Notes: generated by a model not told the origin, from the sequence alone. A DNA stretch of 64,000 bases from Bacteroidales bacterium (GCA_028690215.1 JAQVBQ010000001.1:62001-126000), one strand, 5' to 3'. Positions 8,233-18,444 are shown, counted from the first letter of the stretch. A program made the numbers and translations.

Positions 8233-9473
8233 TTTTGCGGTGCTGGTTGTGGATTGTGCTTATATCTGAAGAAGAGGGCGAAAAGGATACCTATTACAAG
8301 GGCATATCCGGCAAAAACAAACCAGATTGTTGGCCAGTCCTTCATTCCGTCTGCAGATGTGAAAAGGTCCACAACCCATCCTGAAGTGAGACCTCCGACG
8401 GTTGCTCCGATACCATTTGTCATAACCATGAAGAGCCCCTGCGCACTTGCCCTGATCTCCGGTTTAGTCTCCTGCTCTATAAACAGTGAGCCTGAAATAT
8501 TAAAGAAATCGAATGCTATACCGTAAACAATCATCGAAAGGATAAGAAATACCAGACCTTCTGAAGGATTTCCGATACCAAAGAGTCCGAACCTGAGAAC
8601 CCAGGCAAACATGCTCATGAGCACCACTGTTTTTATACCGAACCTCTTAAGGAAGAAAGGTATTGCAAGTATGAAAAGTGTCTCAGACATCTGTGAAACA
8701 GACATTAAGATTCCCGGGTGTGTAACGGCAAAGGAGTCCATAAAGCGTGGATCCTTGACAAAATCCTGAAGGAACGGAGATCCGAATGTATTTGTTATCT
8801 GAAGAGCTGCACCAAGGAGCATTGAAAAGAGGAAAAAGACGGCTGTCTTCTGCTGTTTGAAAAGCACCAATGCATCGAGTCCGAGTGCTGAGACAAGTGA
8901 GCGTTTGCGCTCTGTCTTTACAGGAGGACAAGCAGGCATTGTAAATGCATAAACTCCAAGGAAGAGTGAAGCTATAGAGCCTATATATAACTGAGTCGGG
9001 CTGAGAGTCCATCCACCCAGGTCAACAACCCACATGGCTATGATAAAACCTACTGTGCCCCACACCCTGATAGGTGGAAAATCCTTTATGACATCCATTT
9101 TTTTCTGCCCCATGATATTATAGGAGACGGTGTTGTTCAGAGCGATGGTAGGCATGAAGACAAGGCTGTTCACAAGCATTACCCAATACATCTGGTCAGG
9201 ATCGGTTATTGTCGATGCCAGATAGAGAAATACTGCACCAAGAATGTGGCAAATACCAAGGAGTCTCTCTGAATTCACCCAGCGGTCAGCAACAATTCCC
9301 AGCAACGCCGGCATGAAAAGCGATGCCATTCCCATGGTTGCATATACTGCCCCGACGGTACCACCTGTAAAACCAAGCTTCTGTATCATATATCCCCCAA
9401 GGGAGATAAGCCATGTACCCCAAATGAAGAACTGCAAGAAGTTCATCAATGTAAGGCGAAGTTTTATACTCAT
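8229..9473 (-). CDS. Major facilitator superfamily permease, NupG-like nucleoside transporter
   Basis: A 414-aa membrane protein with about 12 hydrophobic segments, starting with LMNFLQFFIWGTWLISLGGY, the characteristic N-terminus of the nucleoside:H+ symporter (NupG/XapB) group. GIVADRWVNSERLL is the loop 2-3 motif. The substrate is inferred from this resemblance only. Its ATG lies 16 nt after the transglutaminase stop and its stop overlaps tgt (ATGA). A good -7 box 30 nt upstream suggests it can also be transcribed separately from the genes before it. Confidence 0.75.
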   Translation of the reverse strand: MSIKLRLTLMNFLQFFIWGTWLISLGGYMIQKLGFTGGTVGAVYATMGMASLFMPALLGIVADRWVNSERLLGICHILGAVFLYLASTITDPDQMYWVMLVNSLVFMPTIALNNTVSYNIMGQKKMDVIKDFPPIRVWGTVGFIIAMWVVDLGGWTLSPTQLYIGSIASLFLGVYAFTMPACPPVKTERKRSLVSALGLDALVLFKQQKTAVFFLFSMLLGAALQITNTFGSPFLQDFVKDPRFMDSFAVTHPGILMSVSQMSETLFILAIPFFLKRFGIKTVVLMSMFAWVLRFGLFGIGNPSEGLVFLILSMIVYGIAFDFFNISGSLFIEQETKPEIRASAQGLFMVMTNGIGATVGGLTSGWVVDLFTSADGMKDWPTIWFVFAGYALVIGILFALFFRYKHNPQPAPQK

Positions 9474-9489
9474 AATAGTTGTTCTATAA

Positions 9490-12111
9490 TTAATTTTGAT
9501 TGCAAATATAAGAATATTCAGCCATTAAAGATTTATGTAAATATTCGGTTGTGCCAATTTTATAGCCTTGCGAGTGAAAGATTATCTCACCCTTTTCATT
9601 GACTATGAAAATCAGTGGATAATCATCTTTGAAAGGAATTTTTGAAGAGTCCACAAATGATTTTAACAATGTTTCGCTATTCTTTGTAACAAAATCACTT
9701 TTCGCGGGTAAATCCTTATACTTCTCCGGATTAAATGAACTCGAAATTTTACTGCCCGGCACGACAAACAGAAAGCGACCTCTCCATTTGTCCAACTCAC
9801 TTTTTAATGCCGGAAACTCATTCATCAGATGCTTGGTAGGCTCCTTGTCCGGATCAATAAAACATATAACCAGACCGTTATTCTTATATAACTCACTCTC
9901 AACAGCTCCTTCCACAGAACCATATACTACATGTGCCATATCAAGTTGTCTGATTTTCAGCACCCTCTTTACTGTTTTACCTCCGACAACATTGAAATAG
10001 TCACTACGGACCAGTATCCGGCCGTCATCATATCTGTTACCTGTACAGATCCTGTAGTACCCCTCCTCAAGATCAAGCTCAACAGGAAATGTGGCTACTC
10101 TCTTATCATTCTCAAAATCCAGAGAGACAAACACTCCGTCTGTCATCTTTGCAATAGTGTAATTGCTCCAGTATTGAGGAATCTTCTCAGTCGGCTCGCT
10201 CAGAGAGATGATGACCTTCCCTGTTTTTTTGTTATCGGAGTAGGCATCAAACGAGACATTAAACCATGAATTATTTCCGAACACCTTCACGGAGATAGTA
10301 GCAGGGTCTATCACTGCCGGAATTCCGAAACTCCTGCACAGGGCAACATAGAATATATCCCTTGAAACTTTGTCTGCTATAAGTACTTTCCCTACACCTT
10401 CAGGTGAAATGGGACATCTCGGATAGTTCTGGTCTTTGTCAATCTTTATATTTTTCACCACCCACTCTTTTATCATCTCCGCGCCCGGCGACTCTCCGAA
10501 GAGAGGTGTGAATTTTTCTCTCAATGCCGGCCTCCAAGGACGGATCTTCTCATAGAGGACCCTTGGTGCCAAAACTCCCTTTACATAGACATCCAAGGTG
10601 TATCCGGATGATTTATCATATTGAGGAGTATTGGCAAGATGATTTTGAAGAATCTCCGACGGTGTATCTCTCAGATCTTTATCACTTATTGTTGAAAGCA
10701 TCTTAAGAGCTCTTGCATCATCTCTGTTTCTATCGATAAATGCCGAAATCTCACGCCAGTTGCCCTCGCTCTTGGTAATATATGCTATTACCTCAGTGGT
10801 ATCCAGATTGCACATCTCCGCAAGCTCTTTTGCCTCATCCCTTCCCACAAAAGTTGCTATATATCCGTTCCTTATAGAATCCTCCTGTTTGAGTCTGATG
10901 CCGTTTCTCTTTGCGGCCTCACTCTGCGTATCACTTTCTACAGGTTGCACTACAGGCGGTGTTATATCCATATCCTCCTCATACTCCTCTCCTTCTGTCC
11001 TGTCCAATACGATTGTCACACTATCGGCAGAGGCAAGTGAGACCTTTTTATAACCATATAAATCTCCTTTGGCCGACCATACAAGCAGATCTCCAAGACC
11101 TGATATTACATAAGATCTCCCCTCACTGTCGCTCTTCTGGTCATATATTGGATAGAACTCTGCATAGTTGTAAAGAAGGTATTTTACATCAGCCCCCTCA
11201 ACCCTTTTTCCTTCGCGGTCACAGATGGTAACATCAAACCTTTTGGTCCGGGTGTAATTTTCAAGCACATTTATCTTTGTATAGAGAGGATAATCGGTTT
11301 TACTCTCAGGCCCGTAGTATCGTCCAAAGACATTTGTATGAACCATCATTGCTCGCTTTGCCGGTCCAGAGAACCAGGCTTTGTTAAGTTCGCTCTCCGG
11401 CTCGCAGGCTCCTAAAAAATACCAATTTCCCTGGCACCACACCTCTACCCAGGCGTGATTGTCGTCTGTGTGCGCCCATCTTGGCGTGTAGCACTGTCTG
11501 GCAGGGATACCGACAGCCCTCAGGGCAGTTACTGTAAATGTGGACTCCTCTCCGCATCGTCCGTAACCTGAAAGTACAGTTGCAAGAGGCGAAGATGTCC
11601 TGCTGTCGGATGGCCTGTAGGCAACCTTTTCATGGCACCAGTGGTTAACCTCAAGTGCAGCTTCATACATGGTGAGATCCTTGATCCGCTCTTTAAGCTC
11701 TTTAAAGAAAACAACTCTGGCAGAATCGAGATCCTCATTATTGACTCTCGGAGGAAGCACAAAGTGGCGGAAAAGCTCCTCCGGAACCTTATCTCCCCAT
11801 CTGAAGAAGTCTCTTGCCTCGAACGATGAACGTACCATTTTAAGAAAGAAATCTCCGCTGTAATCTGCAATATCATTGACCGGCATGTATGCATATAGGA
11901 ATTTAAGAGCATCTCTCTCCTCCTCTTTTAAGCCAGGTTCGTCTATAATCGAGAAGAGTGTTTCCCCCTTCTGACCGAACATTTTTTTTCTAATCTCGAA
12001 TTGATTTTCTACCTCTTCCCTTAGAGCCTTATCTGAAATAAAGCCGGAGTTACCGCAACCCGTCAGGATGAGTATTACAATTACTTGAAGAGCATACTTA
12101 AAGATATTCAT
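9490..12111 (-). CDS. Transglutaminase-like lipoprotein with C-terminal thioredoxin-like domain
   Basis: An 873-aa secreted lipoprotein; the signal peptide ends in the lipobox ILTGC at residues 15-19. The transglutaminase-like core carries GYGRCGEESTF with the presumed catalytic Cys186 and DDNHAWVEVW with His219. The third position, usually Asp, falls in FLGACEPE, so the nearest acidic residue is Glu237. A carboxypeptidase-regulatory-like beta domain follows at about residues 290-370, a linker, a second transglutaminase-like segment, then a thioredoxin-like fold from about residue 740 (ESELYKNNGLVICFIDPD, PLIFIVNEKGEIIFHSQG) without a visible CxxC. The substrate is unknown; it may remodel envelope proteins or peptides. 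It overlaps cutC by 4 nt. Confidence 0.8.
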   Translation of the reverse strand: MNIFKYALQVIVILILTGCGNSGFISDKALREEVENQFEIRKKMFGQKGETLFSIIDEPGLKEEERDALKFLYAYMPVNDIADYSGDFFLKMVRSSFEARDFFRWGDKVPEELFRHFVLPPRVNNEDLDSARVVFFKELKERIKDLTMYEAALEVNHWCHEKVAYRPSDSRTSSPLATVLSGYGRCGEESTFTVTALRAVGIPARQCYTPRWAHTDDNHAWVEVWCQGNWYFLGACEPESELNKAWFSGPAKRAMMVHTNVFGRYYGPESKTDYPLYTKINVLENYTRTKRFDVTICDREGKRVEGADVKYLLYNYAEFYPIYDQKSDSEGRSYVISGLGDLLVWSAKGDLYGYKKVSLASADSVTIVLDRTEGEEYEEDMDITPPVVQPVESDTQSEAAKRNGIRLKQEDSIRNGYIATFVGRDEAKELAEMCNLDTTEVIAYITKSEGNWREISAFIDRNRDDARALKMLSTISDKDLRDTPSEILQNHLANTPQYDKSSGYTLDVYVKGVLAPRVLYEKIRPWRPALREKFTPLFGESPGAEMIKEWVVKNIKIDKDQNYPRCPISPEGVGKVLIADKVSRDIFYVALCRSFGIPAVIDPATISVKVFGNNSWFNVSFDAYSDNKKTGKVIISLSEPTEKIPQYWSNYTIAKMTDGVFVSLDFENDKRVATFPVELDLEEGYYRICTGNRYDDGRILVRSDYFNVVGGKTVKRVLKIRQLDMAHVVYGSVEGAVESELYKNNGLVICFIDPDKEPTKHLMNEFPALKSELDKWRGRFLFVVPGSKISSSFNPEKYKDLPAKSDFVTKNSETLLKSFVDSSKIPFKDDYPLIFIVNEKGEIIFHSQGYKIGTTEYLHKSLMAEYSYICNQN
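9503..9510 (-). promoter_or_regulatory. Predicted -7 element inside the transglutaminase gene, for the MFS gene
   Basis: TATATTTG on the minus strand is a perfect TAnnTTTG match, 30 nt before the MFS start at 9473. No clear -33 element is visible. Confidence 0.4.
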
Positions 12112-12815
12112 ATTGTTAGATTATTGACAATTGATACAATTCTCCTCACAAGTTCGGGGGAGGTCTCGAAGCGAGCCTCGTCTCCGTTATCCCTTACCGG
12201 TGATTTTGCTGAAAAATGGACCTCTCTTACTTTTGTATAGTCTAGAATCTCTCTCACATTTTCCGGAGTCATACCCCCGCCGGCAAGAATCTTTATTCTA
12301 TCTCCGGCCTTGGAGACAATCTGTTTTAAACACTCCCTGCCCTGATATGAGTCTGCTGCCTGTCCGGATGTCAATATCCGGCTGCATCCGCACTCAATTA
12401 TATCTTCCAAAGCTCTCTCCCAGTCCGAAGATACATCAAAAGCTCTGTGGAAAGTAACCTCCATGGCTCCGGCCATTTTTACAGCCTCCTTCAGCTTTAC
12501 TTTGTCCACAGCACCCTCTCTGTCCAAAAAGCCCACAACCACACCTTCCATCCCCAATCTTCTGCAATAATCGATATCCTCCAGCATTATCTGAGTCTCA
12601 TTGTCATTGTATACAAAGTTTCCCTCTCTGGGGCGGATAAGGACAAATACGGGGATTGAGAGATTTGTCCGACAATAGGATATCAACGCGTGAGACGGAG
12701 TCAAACCATCCAGTGGAAGTGCCTGACACAGCTCAATCCTGTCAGCCCCACCCTCAACGGCAGCGAGCACAGAATTCAGAGATGATGCACATACCTCAGT
12801 AGTAATACAATTCAT
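12108..12815 (-). CDS. cutC: Copper homeostasis protein CutC family
   Basis: A 235-aa TIM-barrel protein of the CutC family, linked in E. coli to copper tolerance although the biochemical role is not settled. Motifs include TTEVCASSLNSVLAAVEGGA, DRIELCQALPLDGLTPS, VTFHRAFDVSSDWERALE and ILAGGGMTPENV. The frame stays open upstream to 13076, but that part crosses the ribosomal terminator and runs antisense-like through the rplQ tail in low-complexity residues, so the ATG at 12815 giving MNCITTEVCASS is chosen. It starts a run of overlapping genes: cutC, transglutaminase, MFS, tgt, lptG. A -7-like CATCTTTG lies directly upstream at 12820-12827. Confidence 0.9.
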   Translation of the reverse strand: MNCITTEVCASSLNSVLAAVEGGADRIELCQALPLDGLTPSHALISYCRTNLSIPVFVLIRPREGNFVYNDNETQIMLEDIDYCRRLGMEGVVVGFLDREGAVDKVKLKEAVKMAGAMEVTFHRAFDVSSDWERALEDIIECGCSRILTSGQAADSYQGRECLKQIVSKAGDRIKILAGGGMTPENVREILDYTKVREVHFSAKSPVRDNGDEARFETSPELVRRIVSIVNNLTI

Positions 12816-12865
12816 ATTACAAAGATGTAAAATATCGTGTAAATCTGATGTTGTAGTGCAAAAAA

Positions 12866-12890
12866 AAGAGTGCCCAAAATGAGCACTCTT
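12866..12890 (-). terminator. Intrinsic terminator of the ribosomal protein operon
   Basis: On the minus strand the 8-bp stem AAGAGTGC/GCACTCTT with a 9-nt loop is followed by a run of T. It lies 23 nt after the rplQ stop and ends the rplP-rplQ operon. Confidence 0.85.
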
Positions 12891-12912
12891 CTTTATTGTA
12901 TGAGTTATGCAA

Positions 12913-13491
12913 TTACTCTGCTTTCTCTTCTGCTGCAGGTTTAGCCTCAGCTTTAGGAGCTTTTGCCTTGGGAGCAGCTTTTGGTTTTGCCTCAGCTTTT
13001 GCCTTAGGAGCAGCCTTTGGTTTTGCCTCAGTTGCAGGCTCTGAAGCTTCAACAGCGTCAGCGCTCTTCTTTGCACGGCTACGACGTGTAGTTGCTTTCT
13101 TGGTCTCAGATTTAGCAGCTGCTACAGCTACCTCGTTGAAATCAACGAACTCTATAAGAGCCATGTCTGCAGCGTCTCCCTGACGGAAACCTGTCTTAAG
13201 GATTCTTGTGTATCCACCCGGACGCTCAGCAATCTTAGGAGCAATAACGCGGAAAAGTTCGGTTACAGCCTCTTTTTGCTTCAAGTATGCAAATACTGTA
13301 CGGCGTGAATGGGTAGAGTCATCTTTTGATTTTGTAATCAGTGGCTCTATATACATCCTCAATGCCTTTGCCTTCGCTACAGTTGTCTCAATCTTCTTGT
13401 GCAATATGAGTGATGATGCCATATTTGCAAGCATAGCCTTACGGTGCCCGCTTTTACGGCCCAAATGGTTAAATGACTTATTATGCCTCAT
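12913..13491 (-). CDS. rplQ: Ribosomal protein L17 with Ala/Lys/Pro-rich C-terminal extension
   Basis: L17 of the 50S subunit. The first about 120 residues are the conserved domain ([20 protein letters not shown], then [20 protein letters not shown] and [15 protein letters not shown]). The remaining about 70 residues are low-complexity Ala, Lys, Pro and Glu, containing two 12-residue repeats of the type [12 protein letters not shown]. At DNA level these are 36-bp tandem repeats at about 12960-12995 and 12996-13031. The total of 192 aa is longer than the usual 115-165. The start overlaps the rpoA stop by 11 nt. It is the last gene of the operon. Confidence 0.95.
   Translation of the reverse strand: MRHNKSFNHLGRKSGHRKAMLANMASSLILHKKIETTVAKAKALRMYIEPLITKSKDDSTHSRRTVFAYLKQKEAVTELFRVIAPKIAERPGGYTRILKTGFRQGDAADMALIEFVDFNEVAVAAAKSETKKATTRRSRAKKSADAVEASEPATEAKPKAAPKAKAEAKPKAAPKAKAPKAEAKPAAEEKAE
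12960..13031. repeat. Two tandem 36-bp units in the rplQ tail
   Basis: Two near-identical 36-bp units, each containing TTTGGTTTTGCCTCAG, sit head to tail, with a partial third copy towards the gene end. They encode the 12-residue Ala/Lys/Pro repeat of L17 and could vary in number between strains. Confidence 0.75.
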
Positions 13492-14491
13492 GTTTTAAAA
13501 CTTTCTTTTCAATATTATACTTAGTTACATCCATACCAAAAGTGAGTCTGTAGCGCTCAACCAATTGGTCAATCTCAGAGAGGGACTTCTTACCGAAGTT
13601 TCTGAACTTCATCAACTCTGCTCTCTGGAGAGACACCAATTCTGCGAAAGTCTCAATGTCTGCTGCCTTAAGACAATTTAACGCCCTTACAGAGAGTTCC
13701 ATGTCTGCAAGTTTGGTTAATAGAAGGTGACGCATACGGAGTGACTCTTCATCAAGCTCGTTGCTGATAACCTCAACCGGAGTCTCAAGGGTTATCTTCT
13801 CGTCTGAGAATAGCATAAAGTGATGTATAAGAATCTTAGCTGCCTCTTTCAAAGCCTCCTTAGGATGAATTGATCCGTCTGTTGTAATCTCTAAATTCAG
13901 TTTTTCAAAGTCTGTCTTCTGCTCAACACGCCAGTTCTCAACTGAGTACTTCACATTCTTGATAGGAGTAAAGATAGAATCAATTGGAATCAGTCCGAAA
14001 GGAGCATCTTCTACTTTGTTCTCTTCTGCAGGCACATAGCCTCTTCCCTTACCAATCCTCAATTCAACATTGAGTGTTACAGATGGCTCCATAGAGCATA
14101 TATGCCAATCTGGATTCAGTACCTTAAACGAAGACATCTGTTTTGAGATATCTTCCGCAATAAAGTTCTGCTTACCGCTAACTGAAACATTTACTATCTC
14201 TGACTCTTCGCCCTCAACCATACGTTTGAAACGTACCTGTTTCAGGTTTAGTATGATATCGACAACGGTCTCGATAACTCCAGGGATTGTTGCGAATTCG
14301 TGGTCAACCCCTTGTATCTTAATCGATGTGATGGCATACCCTTCGAGAGAAGAGAGTAATATACGGCGCAATGCGTTACCGACTGTGATGCCATAACCAG
14401 GCTCCAGCGGACGGAACTCAAAGCGACCGAATGTTTCGGTTGCATCAAGCATTATCACCTTATCGGGTTTTTGAAATGCTAATATTGCCAT
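13481..14491 (-). CDS. rpoA: DNA-directed RNA polymerase subunit alpha
   Basis: The alpha subunit dimerises to start assembly of RNA polymerase, and its C-terminal domain contacts upstream promoter DNA and activators. The 336 aa include the dimerisation motif [15 protein letters not shown] (about residues 36-50) and the C-terminal helix-hairpin-helix segment [16 protein letters not shown] with [13 protein letters not shown]. Position between rpsD and rplQ is the standard order. Confidence 0.98.
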   Translation of the reverse strand: MAILAFQKPDKVIMLDATETFGRFEFRPLEPGYGITVGNALRRILLSSLEGYAITSIKIQGVDHEFATIPGVIETVVDIILNLKQVRFKRMVEGEESEIVNVSVSGKQNFIAEDISKQMSSFKVLNPDWHICSMEPSVTLNVELRIGKGRGYVPAEENKVEDAPFGLIPIDSIFTPIKNVKYSVENWRVEQKTDFEKLNLEITTDGSIHPKEALKEAAKILIHHFMLFSDEKITLETPVEVISNELDEESLRMRHLLLTKLADMELSVRALNCLKAADIETFAELVSLQRAELMKFRNFGKKSLSEIDQLVERYRLTFGMDVTKYNIEKKVLKHEA

Positions 14492-14499
14492 TTTATTTT

Positions 14500-15105
14500 T
14501 TATTTAGAGTATAACTCAACTATCAGTTGCTCATTAATTACTTCAGGGATCTCAGTCCTTTCAGGTATGTTGAGAAGCTTTCCTGTCAATGCTGCTCCAT
14601 CCCACTCAATCCAAGGGAATCTGCTTGCGCTGCGGGAAACATTGTTCTGAATAACCTCAAGACTTTTTGATCTCTCCCTTACGCCAACAATCTGACCAGG
14701 TTTGATGCTCCTTGAAGGAACGTTACATACCTCGCCGTCAACAACGATGTGGCAGTGTGTCACAAGCTGTCTTGCTGCAGCCCTGCTCGGAGCAATACCC
14801 ATTCTGTAGATAAGGTTGTCAAGACGAGTTTCAAGAAGGAGAATAAGATTCTCGCCCTTTCTTCCCTTCATCTTTGAAGCTGCTTCATACAGATTGCGGA
14901 ATTGTCTCTCAAGAAGACCGTATGTATATTTTACTTTTTGTTTCTCCTTCAGCTGAGTTCCGTACTCAGAAGTTTTTTTACGCTTCTTTGCCAGACCATG
15001 CTGTCCTGGAGGGTAGTTCTTTTTCTCGTAACTTTTATCGGGACCAAATATCGGCTCTCCAAATTTGCGGGCAATTTTTGTAGAAGGCCCTGTATATCTT
15101 GCCAT
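14500..15105 (-). CDS. rpsD: Ribosomal protein S4
   Basis: S4 is a primary 16S rRNA-binding protein of the 30S subunit. The 201 aa show the N-terminal [19 protein letters not shown] and the S4 RNA-binding domain [20 protein letters not shown] followed by [19 protein letters not shown]. It lies in normal order between rpsK and rpoA. Confidence 0.98.
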   Translation of the reverse strand: MARYTGPSTKIARKFGEPIFGPDKSYEKKNYPPGQHGLAKKRKKTSEYGTQLKEKQKVKYTYGLLERQFRNLYEAASKMKGRKGENLILLLETRLDNLIYRMGIAPSRAAARQLVTHCHIVVDGEVCNVPSRSIKPGQIVGVRERSKSLEVIQNNVSRSASRFPWIEWDGAALTGKLLNIPERTEIPEVINEQLIVELYSK

Positions 15106-15135
15106 GTTAAATAATTTAAAATGAATTTATAAGGG

Positions 15136-15528
15136 TTATACTCTACGGCGTCCTTTTGGACGGCAACCGTTGTGAGGAAGTGGAGTAACATCGATAATCT
15201 CAGTTACCTCAATACCTGCACCGTGAATTGTGCGTATTGCAGACTCACGTCCGGCACCTGGACCCTTTACATAGGCCTTTACCTTACGAAGCCCCAAATC
15301 AAAAGCTACTTTAGCGCAATCAGCTGCTGCTGTCTGTGCTGCATACGGAGTGTTCTTCTTCGAACCTCTGAAACCCATTTTACCTGCTGATGACCAACTT
15401 ATAACCTGTCCGGTAGCGTTAGTCAGGGTAACTATAACATTATTGAAAGTTGATGAAACATGGAGTTGTCCGTAAGCTTCAACCTTTACAACCTTCTTTT
15501 TATTTGTTGTTCCTGTTTTTTTTGCCAT
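15136..15528 (-). CDS. rpsK: Ribosomal protein S11
   Basis: S11 forms part of the 30S platform. The 130 aa carry the signature [20 protein letters not shown] and the conserved C-terminus [13 protein letters not shown]. It sits between rpsM and rpsD. Confidence 0.98.
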   Translation of the reverse strand: MAKKTGTTNKKKVVKVEAYGQLHVSSTFNNVIVTLTNATGQVISWSSAGKMGFRGSKKNTPYAAQTAAADCAKVAFDLGLRKVKAYVKGPGAGRESAIRTIHGAGIEVTEIIDVTPLPHNGCRPKGRRRV

Positions 15529-15538
15529 GATCTAGCTT

Positions 15539-15916
15539 CTATTTAGTTGCTTTCTTCTTGTTCGCTACTGTCTTCTTCTTACCCTTTCTGGTACGGGCGT
15601 TATTTTTAGTTGACTGACCACGTACAGGAAGACCTATACGGTGACGGATGCCTCTATAACATCCGATATCCATCAACCTCTTGATGTTCATTTGAACTGA
15701 TGAACGAAGTTCACCTTCAATTTTGTACTCAGAAGCAACCAGTGCCCTGATTCCTGCTATCTGTTCGTCGTTCCAGTCCTTCACTTTTGTGTTCAAATCG
15801 ATCCCTAATGTAGAGAGGATTTTTTTGGAAGAACTACGACCAATTCCGTAGATATAGGTAAGTCCTATCTCTCCACGTTTATTGTTTGGTAAATCTACTC
15901 CGGCTATACGTGCCAT
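15539..15916 (-). CDS. rpsM: Ribosomal protein S13
   Basis: S13 sits in the 30S head and contacts the 50S subunit. The 125 aa show [20 protein letters not shown], the helix motif [11 protein letters not shown], and the C-terminal [20 protein letters not shown], ending in a Lys-rich tail. Confidence 0.98.
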   Translation of the reverse strand: MARIAGVDLPNNKRGEIGLTYIYGIGRSSSKKILSTLGIDLNTKVKDWNDEQIAGIRALVASEYKIEGELRSSVQMNIKRLMDIGCYRGIRHRIGLPVRGQSTKNNARTRKGKKKTVANKKKATK

Positions 15917-15953
15917 ATCTGTTCTTTCTCTTTATTGTTTACAAATTAATAAA

Positions 15954-16070
15954 TTACCCCTGACGCATTTTGAATTTAGGGTTCTTTTTGCAAATAACAT
16001 ACAAACGACCTTTGCGTTTTACTATTTTGCAATCCTCACTGCGCTTCTTTATGGATGCTTTAACTTTCAT
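15954..16070 (-). CDS. rpmJ: Ribosomal protein L36
   Basis: A 38-codon gene in the usual place between infA and rpsM. It begins [20 protein letters not shown] and ends [14 protein letters not shown]. Of the four zinc ligands of classical L36 (C-x2-C-x12-C-x4-H), the second and third cysteines remain, but the first is Ser or Glu and the His is Phe, so the zinc ribbon is probably not formed. A partial loss of this kind fits the zinc-independent L36 type. Confidence 0.95.
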   Translation of the reverse strand: MKVKASIKKRSEDCKIVKRKGRLYVICKKNPKFKMRQG

Positions 16071-16082
16071 TTTATTTAATTT

Positions 16083-16301
<219 letters not shown>

Positions 16302-16323
16302 TAAAGCTTATACCCTATAATTT

Positions 16324-17088
16324 TTATTGTTGTTCAATGAATTCAAATGTAGATAAAATATCCGGTTTCCCTTTTTTTATTGCGACAGTCAATTCAAAGT
16401 GTGCTGAATTTTTCCTGTCTACTGTACTGACTGTCCATCCGTCATCGTGCATGAAGATCGATCTGGATCCGGCATTGATCATCGGTTCAATACAAAGAAC
16501 CATACCTTCAACCAGTTTTTTTCCATCTCCCTTTCTCCCGTAATTGGGAACTTCCGGTGACTCATGGAGTCTCTTGCCTATTCCGTGACCTACCATCTCT
16601 CTCACTGCCGAAAAGCCGAAGCTTTCAATATAGGTCTGGATTGCATTCGCAATATCTCCTATTCTGTTACCGGCGATAGCCATACTTATACCCCTGTACA
16701 AAGACTCTTTAGTAACCTCCAGCAGTTTTTCAGTCTCTTCCGAAACCTTTCCTACCGGAAATGTGTATGCCGAGTCTCCATAATATCCTTTTAGGATTGT
16801 TCCACAGTCTACAGAGACTATATCTCCCTCCTTGAGGTGGTAGTCCGAGGCAAAACCATGTACAACCACATCATTTACAGACATACAGAGAGCATAAGGA
16901 AAACCATTGTATCCAAGGAAGGCAGGAACGGCACCATGGTCTCTTATAAAGGTCTCGGCAATTTTGTTAAGCTCAAGTGTCGTAACACCCGGAGCTACAT
17001 GTTTGCCAACCTCTGCAAGAGTCTTTGATACCAGGAGAGCATTTTCTCTCAGTAACTCAATCTCTTCCTCGGTTTTTAGTTTTATCAT
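16324..17088 (-). CDS. map: Methionine aminopeptidase, type I
   Basis: Map removes the initiator methionine from new proteins using two metal ions. The 254 aa carry the metal ligands of the pita-bread fold: VSVDCGTILKGYYGDSAYTF with two Asp, GHGIGKRLHESPEVPNYG with the His, then CIEPMINAG and HFELTVAI with Glu. An ATG at 17127 in the same frame would place the first 13 residues inside secY. The ATG at 17088 (MIKLKTEEEIELLRENA) matches the family N-terminus and is chosen. It lies 25 nt after secY. Confidence 0.95.
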   Translation of the reverse strand: MIKLKTEEEIELLRENALLVSKTLAEVGKHVAPGVTTLELNKIAETFIRDHGAVPAFLGYNGFPYALCMSVNDVVVHGFASDYHLKEGDIVSVDCGTILKGYYGDSAYTFPVGKVSEETEKLLEVTKESLYRGISMAIAGNRIGDIANAIQTYIESFGFSAVREMVGHGIGKRLHESPEVPNYGRKGDGKKLVEGMVLCIEPMINAGSRSIFMHDDGWTVSTVDRKNSAHFELTVAIKKGKPDILSTFEFIEQQ

Positions 17089-17113
17089 ATCTACAAAGAA
17101 CTTTTTGAACTTC

Positions 17114-18436
17114 TTACATGCCAGCACGTCCCTTCATACGGCCTGTTTTCATAAGACCGTCATAGTGACGCATAAGCAGGTGACTTTCTATCTGCTGCAA
17201 AGTATCAAGGATCACACCAACAAGGATCAACAAAGATGTTCCTCCATAGAATGCTGCGAACTGGTTACTGATACCAAGCATTTGTGCAAATGCAGGCAGA
17301 ATCGCTACGATGGCAAGGAAAACCGAACCAGGAAGCGTAATGCGAGACATTATCGAATCTAAATATTCGGCTGTTTTCTTCCCTGGTTTGATACCCGGAA
17401 TGAAACCACCGTTTTTCTTCATGTCTTCGGCCATGTTTGTAGGATTTACTGTTACTGCTGTGTAGAAGTATGTAAAGGCTACTACCATGAGACCAAAGAT
17501 CAGGTTATACCAGAAACCGTTAGAATTCGACAGTGTTGCTGCCAAACCGCGGGTTGCGTCAAAACCTGACAGAAGCAAAGGAAACATCATTAATGCCTGT
17601 GCGAAGATAATTGGCATAACGCCAGCCGCGTTTATCTTCAACGGGATATATTGACGTACTCCTCCATACTGCTTGTTACCAATAATCCTCTTTGCATATT
17701 GTACAGGAATCTTGCGTGTACCCTGTACCAGTGCAATAGTTGCAACGAAAACAAGGAACAGTACGATCAGCTCTACAACAAGCATAAGAATACCACCTCC
17801 CGCACTCTGGTTCAGCCTTGCTCCGGCCTCAGATACGAATGCGAATGGTAAACGTGCAACAATACCAACCATGATGATCAGTGAGATACCATTACCTAAG
17901 CCGCGATCGGTAATGCGCTCGCCCAACCACATGATGAACATTGTTCCACCAATAAGGACTACTGTAGCAAACAAATTATATGTAAATCCCTGGAAAAGGA
18001 ATGCTGACTCAGGTAGCTGCACATGGAGGTTTGCCATATAGGCAGGACCTTGCAGTGCAAGAATTACTATGGTCAGATAACGTGTCCATTGATTCATTTT
18101 TCTTCTTCCGCTCTCACCTTCGCGTTGCATCTTCTGGAAATATGGAACCATAATTCCCAAGAGCTGTATAACGATAGAAGCAGAGATGTATGGCATCACG
18201 CCCAATGCAAAGATTGAAGCGTTACCAAATGCACCACCGGAGAACATATTGAGCAGAGCCAACAACCCTTCTGAAGCCTGCGATTGCAGTTTATCCAGCT
18301 GAGTCGGGTCAATACCCGGCATTACGACAAAACTACCAAGACGATAAACTAAGAGCAAAAGGACGGTATAAACGATCCTTTTGCGCAGTTCTTCAATCTT
18401 GAAGATGTTTTTGATTGTTTCGATAAGTTTTTTCAT
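17114..18436 (-). CDS. secY: Preprotein translocase subunit SecY
   Basis: SecY forms the protein-conducting channel of the Sec translocase in the inner membrane. The 440 aa have ten hydrophobic segments and the conserved pieces MNQWTRYLTIVILALQG, GLGNGISLIIMVGIV and the cytoplasmic loop QYGGVRQYIPLKINAAGVMP. It lies between rplO and map as in most Bacteroidota. Confidence 0.98.
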   Translation of the reverse strand: MKKLIETIKNIFKIEELRKRIVYTVLLLLVYRLGSFVVMPGIDPTQLDKLQSQASEGLLALLNMFSGGAFGNASIFALGVMPYISASIVIQLLGIMVPYFQKMQREGESGRRKMNQWTRYLTIVILALQGPAYMANLHVQLPESAFLFQGFTYNLFATVVLIGGTMFIMWLGERITDRGLGNGISLIIMVGIVARLPFAFVSEAGARLNQSAGGGILMLVVELIVLFLVFVATIALVQGTRKIPVQYAKRIIGNKQYGGVRQYIPLKINAAGVMPIIFAQALMMFPLLLSGFDATRGLAATLSNSNGFWYNLIFGLMVVAFTYFYTAVTVNPTNMAEDMKKNGGFIPGIKPGKKTAEYLDSIMSRITLPGSVFLAIVAILPAFAQMLGISNQFAAFYGGTSLLILVGVILDTLQQIESHLLMRHYDGLMKTGRMKGRAGM

Positions 18437-18444
18437 CAGAAAAT

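Noticed and set aside
12816-13076. In-frame 87-codon extension of cutC
   Set aside because: It crosses the rplQ terminator and the rplQ tail in another frame, is made of Gln/Leu/Arg/Lys-rich residues from the repeats, and CutC proteins start at MNCITTEV-like sequence.
12896-13183. Plus-strand Ala/Phe-rich ORF
   Set aside because: It is the antisense reading of the repetitive rplQ tail.
17089-17127. Upstream ATG for map
   Set aside because: It lies partly inside secY and adds 13 residues not seen in the family.
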